A stretch of DNA of 64,000 bases from Plasticicumulans lactativorans (GTDB lineage: Bacteria; Pseudomonadota; Gammaproteobacteria; Competibacterales; Competibacteraceae): assembly GCF_004341245.1 (NCBI RefSeq), contig NZ_SLWY01000010.1, forward strand, positions 62,001 to 126,000. The letters are read 5' to 3'. The translations under genes were made by a program, and so were the position numbers. Position 1 is the first letter of the stretch. The number at the start of each line of letters is the position of its first letter. The notes beneath the pieces were generated by a model. It made no database searches, was not told the origin of the DNA, and worked only from the letters and a program-made list of their open reading frames with translations. Below are positions 1 to 8,696 of the stretch, piece after piece.

Positions 1-1
1 C

Positions 2-1117
2 ATGGCGAATGATTCCGGCGCCGACGTGCTGGTCAGCTTCAAGGACGTCCAGAAGACCTACGACGGCGAGCACCTCGTCGTGAAGAACCTGAACCTGGAC
101 ATCCGCCGCGGCGAGTTCGTGACGATGCTGGGCCCTTCGGGATCGGGCAAGACCACCGGGCTGATGATGCTGGCGGGATTCGAGAACCCCACGCACGGCC
201 AGATCCTTCTGGAGGGGCGGCCGCTGCACAACCTGCCGCCCTACAAGCGCAACATCGGCATGGTGTTCCAGAACTACGCGCTGTTCCCGCACATGACGGT
301 CGAGGAGAACCTCGCCTTCCCGCTGCAGGTGCGCAGGCTCGGCGCCGACGAGACCAGGCGCAAGGTCGCCGCCGCCCTCGACATGGTCAAGCTCGGCCAC
401 CTCGCCAAGCGCTACCCGGCGCAGATGTCCGGCGGCCAGCAGCAGCGCATCGCGCTCGCCCGCGCGCTGGTGTTCGAACCCAAGCTGGTGCTGATGGACG
501 AGCCGCTGGGCGCGCTCGACAAGCAGTTGCGCGAGCACATGCAGCTGGAGATCAAGCACCTGCATCGCGACCTCGGCCTCACTGTGGTGTTCGTCACGCA
601 CGACCAGAGCGAGGCGCTGACCATGTCGGACCGCGTCGCGGTGTTCAACGAGGGCGTGATCCAGCAGATCGACAGCCCCGGAAACCTCTACGAGCACCCC
701 AGGAATTCGTTCGTCGCCAACTTCATCGGCGAGAACAACCGCCTGCACGGCACGGTGGGCACGGTCGACGGCGAGCTGTGCACGGTGCGCCTCGATGACG
801 GCACCCAGCTGCGCGCCAAGGCGGTGAACGTCGGCGGCGCCGGCAGCGCCACCACGCTGTCGATCCGCCCCGAGCGCGTGGTGCTCGGCACGGCGACCAA
901 CAGCGCCGCGCTGGAAAACCATCTCTCCGGGCGCATCCTCGAATTCATCTACCTCGGGGATCACGTGCGGCTGCGCGTGAGCGTGGCCGGTCACGACGAC
1001 TTCATGGTCAAGGTACCGATCGCCGACCTCGACCCCGCCTGGCGCGAGGGTGACCGTGTCGACGTCGGCTGGAAGGCGCTCGACATTCGCGCGCTCGACC
1101 CCATCGCGGCAGCCTGA
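2..1117 (+). CDS. ABC transporter ATPase, PotA-type (polyamine/5-aminovalerate-like import)
   Basis: 371 aa cytoplasmic ATPase that powers the importer encoded by the next three genes. Walker A GPSGSGKT lies at residues 44-51, the signature MSGGQ at 142-146, Walker B ends in LMDEP near 164-168 and the H-loop VFVTHD follows. The last ~120 residues form the TOBE-type regulatory domain typical of PotA/CysA-like subunits. The ATG at base 2 gives a normal N-terminus, but the upstream region lies outside the window, so a ribosome-binding site cannot be checked. Family knowledge: PotA-type ATPases serve polyamine, iron and amino-acid-like substrates. The downstream glutarate operon makes cadaverine, 5-aminovalerate or a similar compound a reasonable guess, but the substrate is inferred. 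Confidence 0.9.
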   Translation: MANDSGADVLVSFKDVQKTYDGEHLVVKNLNLDIRRGEFVTMLGPSGSGKTTGLMMLAGFENPTHGQILLEGRPLHNLPPYKRNIGMVFQNYALFPHMTVEENLAFPLQVRRLGADETRRKVAAALDMVKLGHLAKRYPAQMSGGQQQRIALARALVFEPKLVLMDEPLGALDKQLREHMQLEIKHLHRDLGLTVVFVTHDQSEALTMSDRVAVFNEGVIQQIDSPGNLYEHPRNSFVANFIGENNRLHGTVGTVDGELCTVRLDDGTQLRAKAVNVGGAGSATTLSIRPERVVLGTATNSAALENHLSGRILEFIYLGDHVRLRVSVAGHDDFMVKVPIADLDPAWREGDRVDVGWKALDIRALDPIAAA

Positions 1118-1208
1118 GAAGCCGCGGCCGGTCCGCTCGGGACGAGCATTCCCGTGGTCGGCCACGCCGACCGTTTCGACACGCTGTGCAGTTGCAGGAG
1201 TACCCGAC

Positions 1209-2249
1209 ATGAACCATCGCATTCAGCTGCTCGCCCTCGCCGTGAGTGCTGCGCTCGCGGCGGGCGCCGTGCAGGCCGCGGATCTCACGGTGATCTCCTT
1301 CGGTGGTGCATCGCAGAAGGCGCAGGACGCGGCGTTCTACAAGCCCTTCGACAAGACCGGCGCCGGCCGGGTGCTGCCGGGCGAGTACAACGGCGAGATG
1401 GCGAAGGTCAAGGCCATGGTCGAGACCAACAACATCAGCTGGGACGTGCTCGAGGTCGAAGGGCCCGAGCTCGTGCGCGGCTGTGCCGAGGGCCTGTTCG
1501 AGAAGCTCGACTGGAGCCAGCTCGGCGACAAGAGCAAGTTCGTGCCCGAGGCGGTCAGCGAGTGCGGCGCCGGCATCTTCGTGTGGTCGACGGCGCTCGC
1601 CTACAACGCCGAGAAGCTCGCCAAGGCGCCGACCTCGTGGGCGGACTTCTGGAACGTCAAGGACTTCCCGGGCAAGCGCGGCCTGCGCAAGGGCGCCAAG
1701 TACACGCTCGAGTTCGCGCTGCTCGCCGACGGCGTGAAGCCGGCGGACGTCTACAAGGTGCTCGGCACCAAGGAGGGCATCGAGCGCGCCTTCAAGAAGC
1801 TCGACGAGCTGAAGCCGCACATCCAGTGGTGGGAGGCCGGCGCCCAGCCGCCGCAGTGGCTCGCCGCCGGCGACGTGGTGATGAGCTCGGCCTACAACGG
1901 GCGCATCGCCGCGGCGCAGAAGGAAGGCAAGAAGCTCGAGGTGGTGTGGAACGGCAGCATCTACGACCTCGACCACTGGACCATCATCAAGGGCTCGAAG
2001 AACAAGGACATGGCGATGAAGTTCATCGCTTTCGCCAACCGGGCGGAGAACCAGAAGGTGTTCGCCGAGAACATCCCCTACGGCCCGACCAACAACGACG
2101 CCACCAAGCTGCTCGATCCCAAGGTCGCGAGCGGCCTGCCGACCGCGCCCGAGAACCTCGTCGGCGCGCTGGCGACCAGCACCGAGTTCTGGGTGGAGAA
2201 GGGCGAGGAGCTCGAGGAGCGCTTCAACGCCTGGGCGGCCGCCAAGTGA
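1209..2249 (+). CDS. Periplasmic substrate-binding protein, PotD/YdcS-like
   Basis: 346 aa. The ATG at 1209 is chosen because AGGAG lies at 1196-1200 and because the N-terminus from here is a clean Sec signal peptide: positive MNHR, a hydrophobic Ala/Leu stretch, and VQA cleavage near residue 23. The frame is open further upstream but would bury the signal. The mature protein starts with TVISFGGASQ and has the two-lobed extracellular solute-binding type 2 fold expected of polyamine-type binding proteins. It sits between its ATPase and two permeases. A strong hairpin follows the stop codon. The ligand cannot be read from sequence alone; 5-aminovalerate, GABA or a polyamine would suit the neighbours. 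Confidence 0.88.
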   Translation: MNHRIQLLALAVSAALAAGAVQAADLTVISFGGASQKAQDAAFYKPFDKTGAGRVLPGEYNGEMAKVKAMVETNNISWDVLEVEGPELVRGCAEGLFEKLDWSQLGDKSKFVPEAVSECGAGIFVWSTALAYNAEKLAKAPTSWADFWNVKDFPGKRGLRKGAKYTLEFALLADGVKPADVYKVLGTKEGIERAFKKLDELKPHIQWWEAGAQPPQWLAAGDVVMSSAYNGRIAAAQKEGKKLEVVWNGSIYDLDHWTIIKGSKNKDMAMKFIAFANRAENQKVFAENIPYGPTNNDATKLLDPKVASGLPTAPENLVGALATSTEFWVEKGEELEERFNAWAAAK

Positions 2250-2256
2250 GTCCGCC

Positions 2257-2287
2257 GCCCGCACCGCGCGTGATGCGCGGTGCGGGC
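2257..2287 (+). other. Intercistronic hairpin after the binding-protein gene
   Basis: Perfect 13-bp inverted repeat (2257-2269 and 2275-2287) with a 5-nt loop, between the binding-protein stop and the first permease gene. No T-run follows, so it is better read as an mRNA-stabilising or attenuating hairpin than as a full terminator. Such elements commonly let binding-protein mRNA outnumber permease mRNA. Confidence 0.6.
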
Positions 2288-2316
2288 ACCGCATCGCCCA
2301 GCGAGGGTCAATCACC

Positions 2317-3564
2317 ATGAACGAAGCCGCCGCCTCCCTGGTCGCCGACGATGGCGTGCCGCTGAAGCTCAAGCTGCGGCGCGCCGAGCGTGCGCACAAG
2401 CTGAAGTCGGTCGCGATGATCGCGCCGCTGTTCCTGTTCCTGCTGCTGAGCTTCGTGCTGCCGATCGGCACGCTGATGTACCGCAGCGTCGACAACCCCG
2501 AACTGCACCGCGCGCTGCCGCAGACGGTGGCGGCGCTCGCCGGCTGGGACACCCAGGCGCTGCCGGACGAGCCGGTGTTCGCGGCGCTGGTGCGCGACCT
2601 GCGCAAGGCGCAGGAGGAGAGCACGCTGGGGCTCGCCTCGCGCCGCCTCAACTACGAGATCAGCGGCTTCAGCAGCCTGCTGACCAAGCTGGTGCGCAAG
2701 CTGCCGCCCGAGGGGGCCGGCGTGCGTGACGCGGTGATCGCGGTCGACGAGCGCTGGGGCCAGCTCACCTACTGGCGCGCGATCGCCCGTGCGGGGACGC
2801 CGCTCACCTCGTTCTATCTGCTCAAGGCGGTCGACCACCGGGTCAACGAGGCCGGCGACATCGAGTCCGTGCCCGCCAACGAGGCGGCCTACGTCACCGT
2901 GTTCGGCCGCACCTTCTGGATCGCGCTGATCGTCACGCTGTGGGCGCTGGCGCTCGGCTTCCCGGTCGCCTACCTGCTCGCCACGCTCCCGTCGGGGCCG
3001 AGCAACCTGCTGATGATCCTGGTGCTGCTGCCGTTCTGGACGTCGCTGCTGGTGCGCACGGCGGCGTGGATCGTGCTGCTGCAGTCGGGTGGCATCCTCA
3101 ACGGCGCGATGATCGGGCTCGGGCTGATCGCCGAGCCGCTGCAGCTCGTGTTCAACCGCTTCGGCGTCTACGTGGCGATGGTGCACATCCTGCTGCCGTT
3201 CATGATCCTGCCGCTGTACAGCGTGATGAAGGGCATCTCGCCGGCCTACGTGCGCGCCGCGGTGTCGCTCGGCGCGCACCCGTTCCTGGCGTTCTGGCGC
3301 GTCTACGTGCCGCAGACGATCGCCGGGGTGGCCGCCGGCTGCCTGCTGGTGTTCATCCTCGCCATCGGCTACTACATCACCCCGGCGCTGGTCGGCGGCC
3401 CCGACGACCAGATGGTCAGCTACTTCGTCGCCTTCTTCACCAACCGCACGATCAACTGGGGCATGGCCTCGGCGCTCGGCACGCTGCTGCTGATCGCCAC
3501 GCTGGTGCTCTACGCCGTCTACGGCAAGCTCGCGTCGAGCGACGCCAACAAGGCACGGAGGTAA
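2317..3564 (+). CDS. ABC transporter permease, PotB-type with long periplasmic insert
   Basis: 415 aa inner-membrane permease. The first membrane helix lies near residues 33-55. A hydrophilic segment of about 135 residues follows, then five more helices from about residue 195 onward. The coupling EAA-type loop near AYVRAAVSLGAHP contacts the ATPase. Classical PotB is about 285 aa; the extra length is almost entirely the insert between helices 1 and 2, which would lie in the periplasm. Such long forms exist in the PotB family, so it is not an obvious artefact. The ATG at 2317 follows the intercistronic hairpin. The partner permease starts 6 bp after the stop. Confidence 0.87.
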   Translation: MNEAAASLVADDGVPLKLKLRRAERAHKLKSVAMIAPLFLFLLLSFVLPIGTLMYRSVDNPELHRALPQTVAALAGWDTQALPDEPVFAALVRDLRKAQEESTLGLASRRLNYEISGFSSLLTKLVRKLPPEGAGVRDAVIAVDERWGQLTYWRAIARAGTPLTSFYLLKAVDHRVNEAGDIESVPANEAAYVTVFGRTFWIALIVTLWALALGFPVAYLLATLPSGPSNLLMILVLLPFWTSLLVRTAAWIVLLQSGGILNGAMIGLGLIAEPLQLVFNRFGVYVAMVHILLPFMILPLYSVMKGISPAYVRAAVSLGAHPFLAFWRVYVPQTIAGVAAGCLLVFILAIGYYITPALVGGPDDQMVSYFVAFFTNRTINWGMASALGTLLLIATLVLYAVYGKLASSDANKARR

Positions 3565-3570
3565 GCCGCC

Positions 3571-4389
3571 ATGCAGCCGTACGCCACCCCCATCGAGCGT
3601 GTGTGGTTCTACGCCTTCCGCGTGATCTGCGGGCTCGTGCTGCTCTACCTGGTGCTGCCGATCCTGGTGATCGTGCCGCTGTCGTTCAATTCGAGCTCGT
3701 TCCTGACCTACCCGCTGTCGGGCTTCTCGATGCGCTGGTACGAGGAGTTCTTCGGCTCCCATGAATGGATGATGGCACTGAAGAACAGCCTGATCGTCGC
3801 GCCCTCGGCGACCGTGCTGGCGACCTGCTTCGGCACCCTCGCCGCGGTCGGGCTGACGCGCGGCGAGTTCCCCGGCAAGGCGCTGGTGATGGCGATCCTG
3901 ATCTCACCGATGGTCGTGCCCATCGTCATCGTCGCCGTCGGCCTGTACTTCTTCTTCGCCGACATCGGCCTGCTCAACACCTACGCCGGCCTGATCCTCG
4001 CGCACGCGGCGCTCGGCGTGCCCTTCGTGATCATCACCGTCACCGCGACGCTGCAGGGTTACAACACCAACCTGAGCCGCGCCGCGGCGAGCCTCGGCGC
4101 GCCGCCGCTGACGGTGTTCTTCAAGGTCGTGCTGCCGCTGATCCTGCCGGGTGTGGTGTCGGGGGCGCTGTTCGCCTTCGCCACCTCGTTCGACGAGGTG
4201 GTGGTGACGCTGTTCCTGGCGAGCCCGACGCAGCGCACGCTGCCGCAGCAGATGTTCGGCGGCATCCGCGAGAACATCAGCCCGACCATCGCCTGCGTGG
4301 CGACGATCATGATCGTGCTGTCGGTGCTGATGCTGCTGACCATGGAATGGCTGCGGCGGCGCAACGAGAAACTGCGCGGCGCCGGCTGA
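3571..4389 (+). CDS. ABC transporter permease, PotC-type
   Basis: 272 aa inner-membrane protein with about six transmembrane helices and the permease EAA-type loop (LSRAAASLGAPP, about residues 168-179). It starts 6 bp after the first permease gene, with GGAGG just upstream, so the two are co-translated. Length and layout match the usual PotC. It completes an ATPase, binding protein, permease, permease importer. A hairpin terminator candidate follows the stop, so the transporter probably forms its own transcript with partial read-through into the gcdH operon. Confidence 0.88.
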   Translation: MQPYATPIERVWFYAFRVICGLVLLYLVLPILVIVPLSFNSSSFLTYPLSGFSMRWYEEFFGSHEWMMALKNSLIVAPSATVLATCFGTLAAVGLTRGEFPGKALVMAILISPMVVPIVIVAVGLYFFFADIGLLNTYAGLILAHAALGVPFVIITVTATLQGYNTNLSRAAASLGAPPLTVFFKVVLPLILPGVVSGALFAFATSFDEVVVTLFLASPTQRTLPQQMFGGIRENISPTIACVATIMIVLSVLMLLTMEWLRRRNEKLRGAG

Positions 4390-4420
4390 GTCCGGGGCTT
4401 CGCCGCATCGTCGCGGTATT

Positions 4421-4466
4421 CGGCGCCGCCGCTTCCGGGGACCGGGGGCGGCGGCGCCGTCGTTTG
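4421..4466 (+). terminator. Candidate terminator after the transporter operon
   Basis: A perfect 12-bp GC-only stem (4421-4432 and 4448-4459) closes a 15-nt loop and is followed by TCGTTT. The stem is strong but the T-tract is short, so termination may be partial. Confidence 0.5.
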
Positions 4467-4511
4467 CGCAGTGGCCGTTACACCGATCGCACGGGCCTAT
4501 TGTTTAATTTT

Positions 4512-4537
4512 ATAAACGAGAGTAGGTTTTCGTTTAT
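4512..4537. promoter_or_regulatory. AT-rich inverted repeat, probable operator of the gcdH operon
   Basis: ATAAACGA (4512-4519) and TCGTTTAT (4530-4537) form perfect 8-bp arms around a 10-bp spacer, inside the only AT-rich stretch of the 4390-4606 gap and 70-95 bp before the gcdH start. Geometry and position fit a dimeric repressor or activator site overlapping the promoter. The regulator is unknown and no regulator gene lies beside it. The half-site ATAAACGA also occurs at 10106-10113, beyond the end of the operon. Confidence 0.5.
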
Positions 4538-4606
4538 TATTTCGGTGCATCGCACGCGCCTGCGCCCGTCCCGCGGGCATCCACCAACGATACGGAGGAT
4601 TCGAGC

Positions 4607-5797
4607 ATGGCCGAACACAAGATGGCCCCGTTCAAGTGGGAGGACCCGTTCCTGCTCGAGGAGCAACTGGGCGGCGAGGAGCGACAGGTGCTGGACGCCG
4701 CGCGCGCCTACTGCCAGGAGCGCCTGCTGCCGCGGGTGCGGGATGCGCACCGCCACGAGCACTTCGACCGCGAGATCATGAGCGAGATGGGCGAGCTGGG
4801 GCTGCTCGGCTGCACCATCGACGGCTACGGCTGCGCCGGCCTCAACTACGTCAGCTACGGCCTGATCGCCCGCGAGGTCGAGCGCGTCGACTCGGGCTAC
4901 CGCTCGGCGATGAGCGTGCAGTCGAGCCTGGTGATGCACCCGATCCACGCCTACGGCAGCGAGGAGCAGCGCAGCAAGTACCTGCCGAAGCTCGCCACCG
5001 GCGAATGGGTGGGCTGCTTCGGCCTCACCGAGCCCGACCACGGCTCCGACCCGGCCGGGATGAAGACGCGCGCGCGCAGCGTCGACGGCGGCTACCGGCT
5101 GTCGGGCGCCAAGATGTGGATCACCAATTCGCCGATCGCCGACATCTTCGTGGTCTGGGCCAAGACCGACGACGGCGTGATCCGCGGCTTCATCCTCGAG
5201 AAGGGCATGCGCGGGCTCTCCGCGCCAAAGATCGAGGGCAAGTTCTCGCTGCGCGCCTCGATCACCGGCGAGATCGTCATGGACGAGGTGTTCGTCCCGG
5301 AAAGCCACCTGCTGCCGAACGTCAAGGGGCTGTCGGGCCCGTTCGGCTGCCTCAACCGCGCGCGCTACGGCATCGCCTGGGGGGCACTCGGCGCCGCCGA
5401 GTTCTGCTGGCAGGCCGCGCGCCAGTACACGCTCGACCGCCAGCAGTTCGGCCGTCCGCTCGCCGCCAACCAGCTGGTGCAGTGGAAGCTCGCCAACATG
5501 CAGACCGAGATCACGCTCGGCCTGCAGGGCTGCCTGCGCGTCGGCCGCCTGCTCGACGAGGGGAAGGCCGCGCCCGAGATGATCTCGCTGATCAAGCGCA
5601 ACAGCTGCGGCAAGGCGCTCGACATCGCCCGCGTCGCCCGCGACATGCACGGCGGCAACGGCATCAGCGACGAGTACCACGTGATCCGCCACGTGCTGAA
5701 CCTCGAAGCGGTCAACACCTACGAGGGCACCCACGACGTGCACGCGCTGATCCTCGGGCGCGCGATGACCGGCCTGCAGGCCTTCACCGGGGCCTGA
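4607..5797 (+). CDS. gcdH: Glutaryl-CoA dehydrogenase
   Basis: 396 aa FAD-dependent acyl-CoA dehydrogenase that oxidises and decarboxylates glutaryl-CoA to crotonyl-CoA in lysine and glutarate degradation. The catalytic base is Glu373 in the motif NTYEGTHD, diagnostic for GCDH. Arg99 in [11 protein letters not shown] is the conserved residue that binds the gamma-carboxylate of glutaryl-CoA and separates GCDH from ordinary acyl-CoA dehydrogenases. Length is that of mature GCDH. The ATG at 4607 is preceded by ACGGAGG. It heads a four-gene set with a CoA-transferase, a semialdehyde dehydrogenase and an omega-aminotransferase, which supports a glutarate/5-aminovalerate pathway. Confidence 0.95.
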   Translation: MAEHKMAPFKWEDPFLLEEQLGGEERQVLDAARAYCQERLLPRVRDAHRHEHFDREIMSEMGELGLLGCTIDGYGCAGLNYVSYGLIAREVERVDSGYRSAMSVQSSLVMHPIHAYGSEEQRSKYLPKLATGEWVGCFGLTEPDHGSDPAGMKTRARSVDGGYRLSGAKMWITNSPIADIFVVWAKTDDGVIRGFILEKGMRGLSAPKIEGKFSLRASITGEIVMDEVFVPESHLLPNVKGLSGPFGCLNRARYGIAWGALGAAEFCWQAARQYTLDRQQFGRPLAANQLVQWKLANMQTEITLGLQGCLRVGRLLDEGKAAPEMISLIKRNSCGKALDIARVARDMHGGNGISDEYHVIRHVLNLEAVNTYEGTHDVHALILGRAMTGLQAFTGA

Positions 5798-5805
5798 GCG
5801 GCAGC

Positions 5806-5834
5806 GGCCCGCCCGCGCGCGAGCGCGGCGGGCC
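5806..5834 (+). other. Intercistronic hairpin between gcdH and the CoA-transferase gene
   Basis: Inverted repeat GGCCCGCC (5806-5813) and GGCGGGCC (5827-5834), with further GC pairing possible in the loop and no T-run. One of a series of hairpins in the gaps of this operon. Confidence 0.45.
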
Positions 5835-5859
5835 ACGGCGAACGATTGCGGAGCCAGCC

Positions 5860-7083
5860 ATGAGCGGAGCCTTGTCCCACATCCGCGTGCTCGACCTGAG
5901 CCGCGTGCTCGCCGGCCCCTGGGCCGGACAGATCCTCGCCGATCTCGGCGCCGAGGTGATCAAGGTCGAGCGCCCCGGCGTCGGCGACGACACCCGCGGC
6001 TGGGGGCCGCCCTACGCCAGGGATGCCGCCGGGCAGGACACCGGCGAGGCGGCGTACTACCTGTGCGCCAACCGCGGCAAGCGCTCGGTGACGGTCGACA
6101 TCGCCAAGCCCGAGGGCCAGCGCCTGGTGCGCGAGCTCGCCGCGCACTGCGACGTGCTGATCGAGAACTACAAGGTCGGCGGCCTCGCCAGGTACGGGCT
6201 CGACTACGCCAGCCTGAGCGCCGGGCACCCGGGGCTGATCTACTGCTCGGTGACCGGCTTCGGCCAGACCGGGCCGTACCGCGACCTGCCCGGCTACGAC
6301 TTCATGGTCCAGGGCCTGGGCGGGCTGATGAGCATCACCGGCGAGCCCGACGGCGTGCCCGGCGGCGGCCCGATGAAGGTCGGCGTGGCGCTCGCCGACG
6401 TCATGACCGGCCTCTACGCCACCATCGGCGTGCTCGCCGCGCTCGCGCACCGCGACCAGACCGGCGTCGGCCAGCACATCGACATGGCGCTGCTCGACGT
6501 GCAGGTCGCCGTGCTCGCCAACCAGGCGATGAACTACCTCACCACCGGCGTGGCGCCGCAGCGCCTGGGCAACGCGCACCCGAACATCGTCCCCTACCAG
6601 ACCTTCGCCGCCGCCGACGGCCACCTGATCCTCGCGGTCGGCAACGACGCCCAGTTCGCGCGCTTCTGCGAGGTCGCCGGGGTGGCGGAGCTGGCGCGCG
6701 ATCCGCGCTTCGCGACCAACCGCGCGCGGGTGGCGCACCGCGCCGAACTGGTCCCGCTGCTCGCCGCGCGCATGGCCCTCAAACCGCGCGATGCCTGGCT
6801 CGCCGAACTCGGGCGCGTCAATGTGCCCTGCGGGCCGATCAACACGCTCGACCAGGTGTTCGCCGACCCGCAGGTGCAGCATCGCGGCCTGCGCGTCGAC
6901 CTGCCGCATCCGCTCGCCGGCAGCGTCCCCGGCGTCGGCAGCCCGCTGAAGCTGTCGGCGACCCCGGTCGAGTACGGCGGCGCGCCGCCGACGCTCGGCC
7001 AGCACACCGACAGCGTGCTCGGCGAACTGCTGGGCTACCCGCGCGACGCGATCGAACGCCTGCGCGCGCACGGCGTCGTCTGA
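5860..7083 (+). CDS. CaiB/BaiF-type CoA-transferase, probably succinyl-CoA:glutarate
   Basis: 407 aa family III CoA-transferase. The ATG at 5860 (MSGALSHIRVLDLSR) is chosen because it begins at the conserved N-terminal motif; the frame is open upstream only as a shadow of gcdH. The conserved N-terminal RVLAGPWAGQILADLGAEVI is present and Asp180 (VALADVMTG) is the expected catalytic aspartate that forms the acyl anhydride intermediate. Placement straight after gcdH strongly suggests activation of glutarate to glutaryl-CoA with succinyl-CoA, as for the human SUGCT family. Other dicarboxylate acceptors remain possible. Confidence 0.88.
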   Translation: MSGALSHIRVLDLSRVLAGPWAGQILADLGAEVIKVERPGVGDDTRGWGPPYARDAAGQDTGEAAYYLCANRGKRSVTVDIAKPEGQRLVRELAAHCDVLIENYKVGGLARYGLDYASLSAGHPGLIYCSVTGFGQTGPYRDLPGYDFMVQGLGGLMSITGEPDGVPGGGPMKVGVALADVMTGLYATIGVLAALAHRDQTGVGQHIDMALLDVQVAVLANQAMNYLTTGVAPQRLGNAHPNIVPYQTFAAADGHLILAVGNDAQFARFCEVAGVAELARDPRFATNRARVAHRAELVPLLAARMALKPRDAWLAELGRVNVPCGPINTLDQVFADPQVQHRGLRVDLPHPLAGSVPGVGSPLKLSATPVEYGGAPPTLGQHTDSVLGELLGYPRDAIERLRAHGVV

Positions 7084-7096
7084 AACCCCGAATCCC

Positions 7097-7147
7097 GCGC
7101 CGGCCCCGCGCCGGCGCATCCAAGCGGAGCCGTGGCCCTCGGGCCAC
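7097..7147 (+). other. Two tandem intercistronic hairpins
   Basis: First stem 7097-7104 with 7110-7117 (8 bp, 5-nt loop). Second stem GTGGCC 7132-7137 with GGCCAC 7142-7147 (loop CTCG). The second ends a few bases before the AAAGGAG ribosome-binding site of the next gene, so it could influence translation initiation. Confidence 0.45.
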
Positions 7148-7162
7148 AAAAGGAGAATCGCC

Positions 7163-8611
7163 ATGAACCTGACCGACCCGAGCCTGTTCCGTCAGCAGTG
7201 CTACATCGGCGGCGAGTGGGTGGACGCCGACAGCGGCGTCAGCATCGCCGTCACCAACCCCGCCACCGGCGAGACGCTCGGCCGCGTGCCGCGGATGGGC
7301 GCGGCCGAGACGCGCCGGGCGATCGAGGCCGCCAACGCCGCGCTGCCGGCCTGGCGCGCGCTGACCGCCAAGGAGCGCGCGGCGCGCCTGCGCAAGTGGT
7401 ACGAGCTGCTGCTCGCGCACCAGGAGGACCTCGCGGTGCTGATGACCAGCGAGCAGGGCAAGCCGCTCGCCGAGTCGCGTGGCGAGATCGCCTACGCCGC
7501 GAGCTTCATCGAGTGGTTCGCCGAGGAAGGCAAGCGCATCTACGGCGACACCATCCCGGCGCACGCCGCCGACAAGCGCATCGTGGTGCTGAAGGAGCCG
7601 ATCGGGGTCTGCGCGGCGATCACGCCGTGGAACTTCCCGGCGGCGATGATCACCCGCAAGGCCGGCCCGGCGCTCGCCGCCGGCTGCACGATGGTGATCA
7701 AGCCGGCGACGCAGACGCCGTTCTCGGCGCTCGCGCTCGCCGTGCTCGCCGAGCGCGCCGGTATCCCCAGGGGCGTGCTGTCGGTGGTCACCGGCGGCGC
7801 CGCCGAGATCGGCGGCGAGCTCACCGCCAACCCGATCGTGCGCAAGCTCTCCTTCACCGGTTCGACCGAGATCGGCATCAAGCTGATCGAGCAGTGCGCG
7901 GCCACGGTCAAGAAGACCTCGATGGAACTCGGCGGCAACGCCCCGTTCATCGTCTTCGACGACGCCGACCTCGATGCCGCGGTCGACGGCGCGATGGCGT
8001 CGAAGTACCGCAACGCCGGGCAGACCTGCGTGTGCGCCAACCGCATCCTGGTGCAGGACGGGGTGTTCGACGCCTTCGCCGCCAAGCTCGCCGCCAAGGT
8101 GGCGACGCTGAAGGTCGGCAACGGCCTGGAGCACGGCGTCACCACCGGCCCGCTGATCGACGAGCGCGCCGTCGCCAAGGTCGAGGAACTGCTCGCCGAC
8201 GCCACCGCGCAGGGCGCGCAGGTGCTGACCGGCGGGCGCCGCCACGCGCTCGGCGGCAGCTTCTTCGAGCCGACCATCGTCGCCGGCGTCACCCCGGCGA
8301 TGCGCTTCGCCCGGGAGGAGATCTTCGGACCGGTGGCGCCGCTGTTCCGCTTCGCCACCGAGGCCGAGGCGATCGCGCTGGCGAACGACACCGAGTTCGG
8401 CCTCGCCGCCTACTTCTACGCGCGCGACCTCGGCCGCGTGTGGCGCGTCAGCGAGGCGCTCGAGTACGGCATCGTCGGCATCAACACCGGCCTGATCTCG
8501 ACCGAGGTCGCCCCCTTCGGCGGCATGAAGTCGAGCGGCACCGGCCGCGAAGGCTCCAAGTACGGGATCGAGGACTACCTCGAGATCAAGTACCTGTGCA
8601 TGGGCATCTGA
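7163..8611 (+). CDS. gabD: Succinate/glutarate-semialdehyde dehydrogenase, NAD(P)-dependent
   Basis: 482 aa aldehyde dehydrogenase of the GabD/DavD family. It shows the coenzyme-fold motif FTGSTEIG (231-238), the general base Glu255 in MELGGNAP and the catalytic Cys289 in NAGQTCVCANR. The last residues form the usual dimerisation strand. ATG 7163 has AAAGGAG upstream. GabD enzymes oxidise succinate semialdehyde; the DavD branch oxidises glutarate semialdehyde. The gcdH and CoA-transferase neighbours favour glutarate semialdehyde (DavD role), although many enzymes accept both. Sequence alone does not separate them. Confidence 0.92.
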   Translation: MNLTDPSLFRQQCYIGGEWVDADSGVSIAVTNPATGETLGRVPRMGAAETRRAIEAANAALPAWRALTAKERAARLRKWYELLLAHQEDLAVLMTSEQGKPLAESRGEIAYAASFIEWFAEEGKRIYGDTIPAHAADKRIVVLKEPIGVCAAITPWNFPAAMITRKAGPALAAGCTMVIKPATQTPFSALALAVLAERAGIPRGVLSVVTGGAAEIGGELTANPIVRKLSFTGSTEIGIKLIEQCAATVKKTSMELGGNAPFIVFDDADLDAAVDGAMASKYRNAGQTCVCANRILVQDGVFDAFAAKLAAKVATLKVGNGLEHGVTTGPLIDERAVAKVEELLADATAQGAQVLTGGRRHALGGSFFEPTIVAGVTPAMRFAREEIFGPVAPLFRFATEAEAIALANDTEFGLAAYFYARDLGRVWRVSEALEYGIVGINTGLISTEVAPFGGMKSSGTGREGSKYGIEDYLEIKYLCMGI

Positions 8612-8629
8612 ACCGGCATCTGAACCCCG

Positions 8630-8657
8630 GCGCGGTGCCTGTCGGGCAGGGCCGCGC
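8630..8657 (+). other. Intercistronic hairpin before the aminotransferase gene
   Basis: GCGCGG (8630-8635) pairs with CCGCGC (8652-8657), with an inner TGCC/GGCA pairing. No T-run. Same kind of element as at the other gaps of this operon. Confidence 0.4.
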
Positions 8658-8696
8658 ATCACTGTGCCGCCACGAGCGGCAAACGAGAGGTTGATC

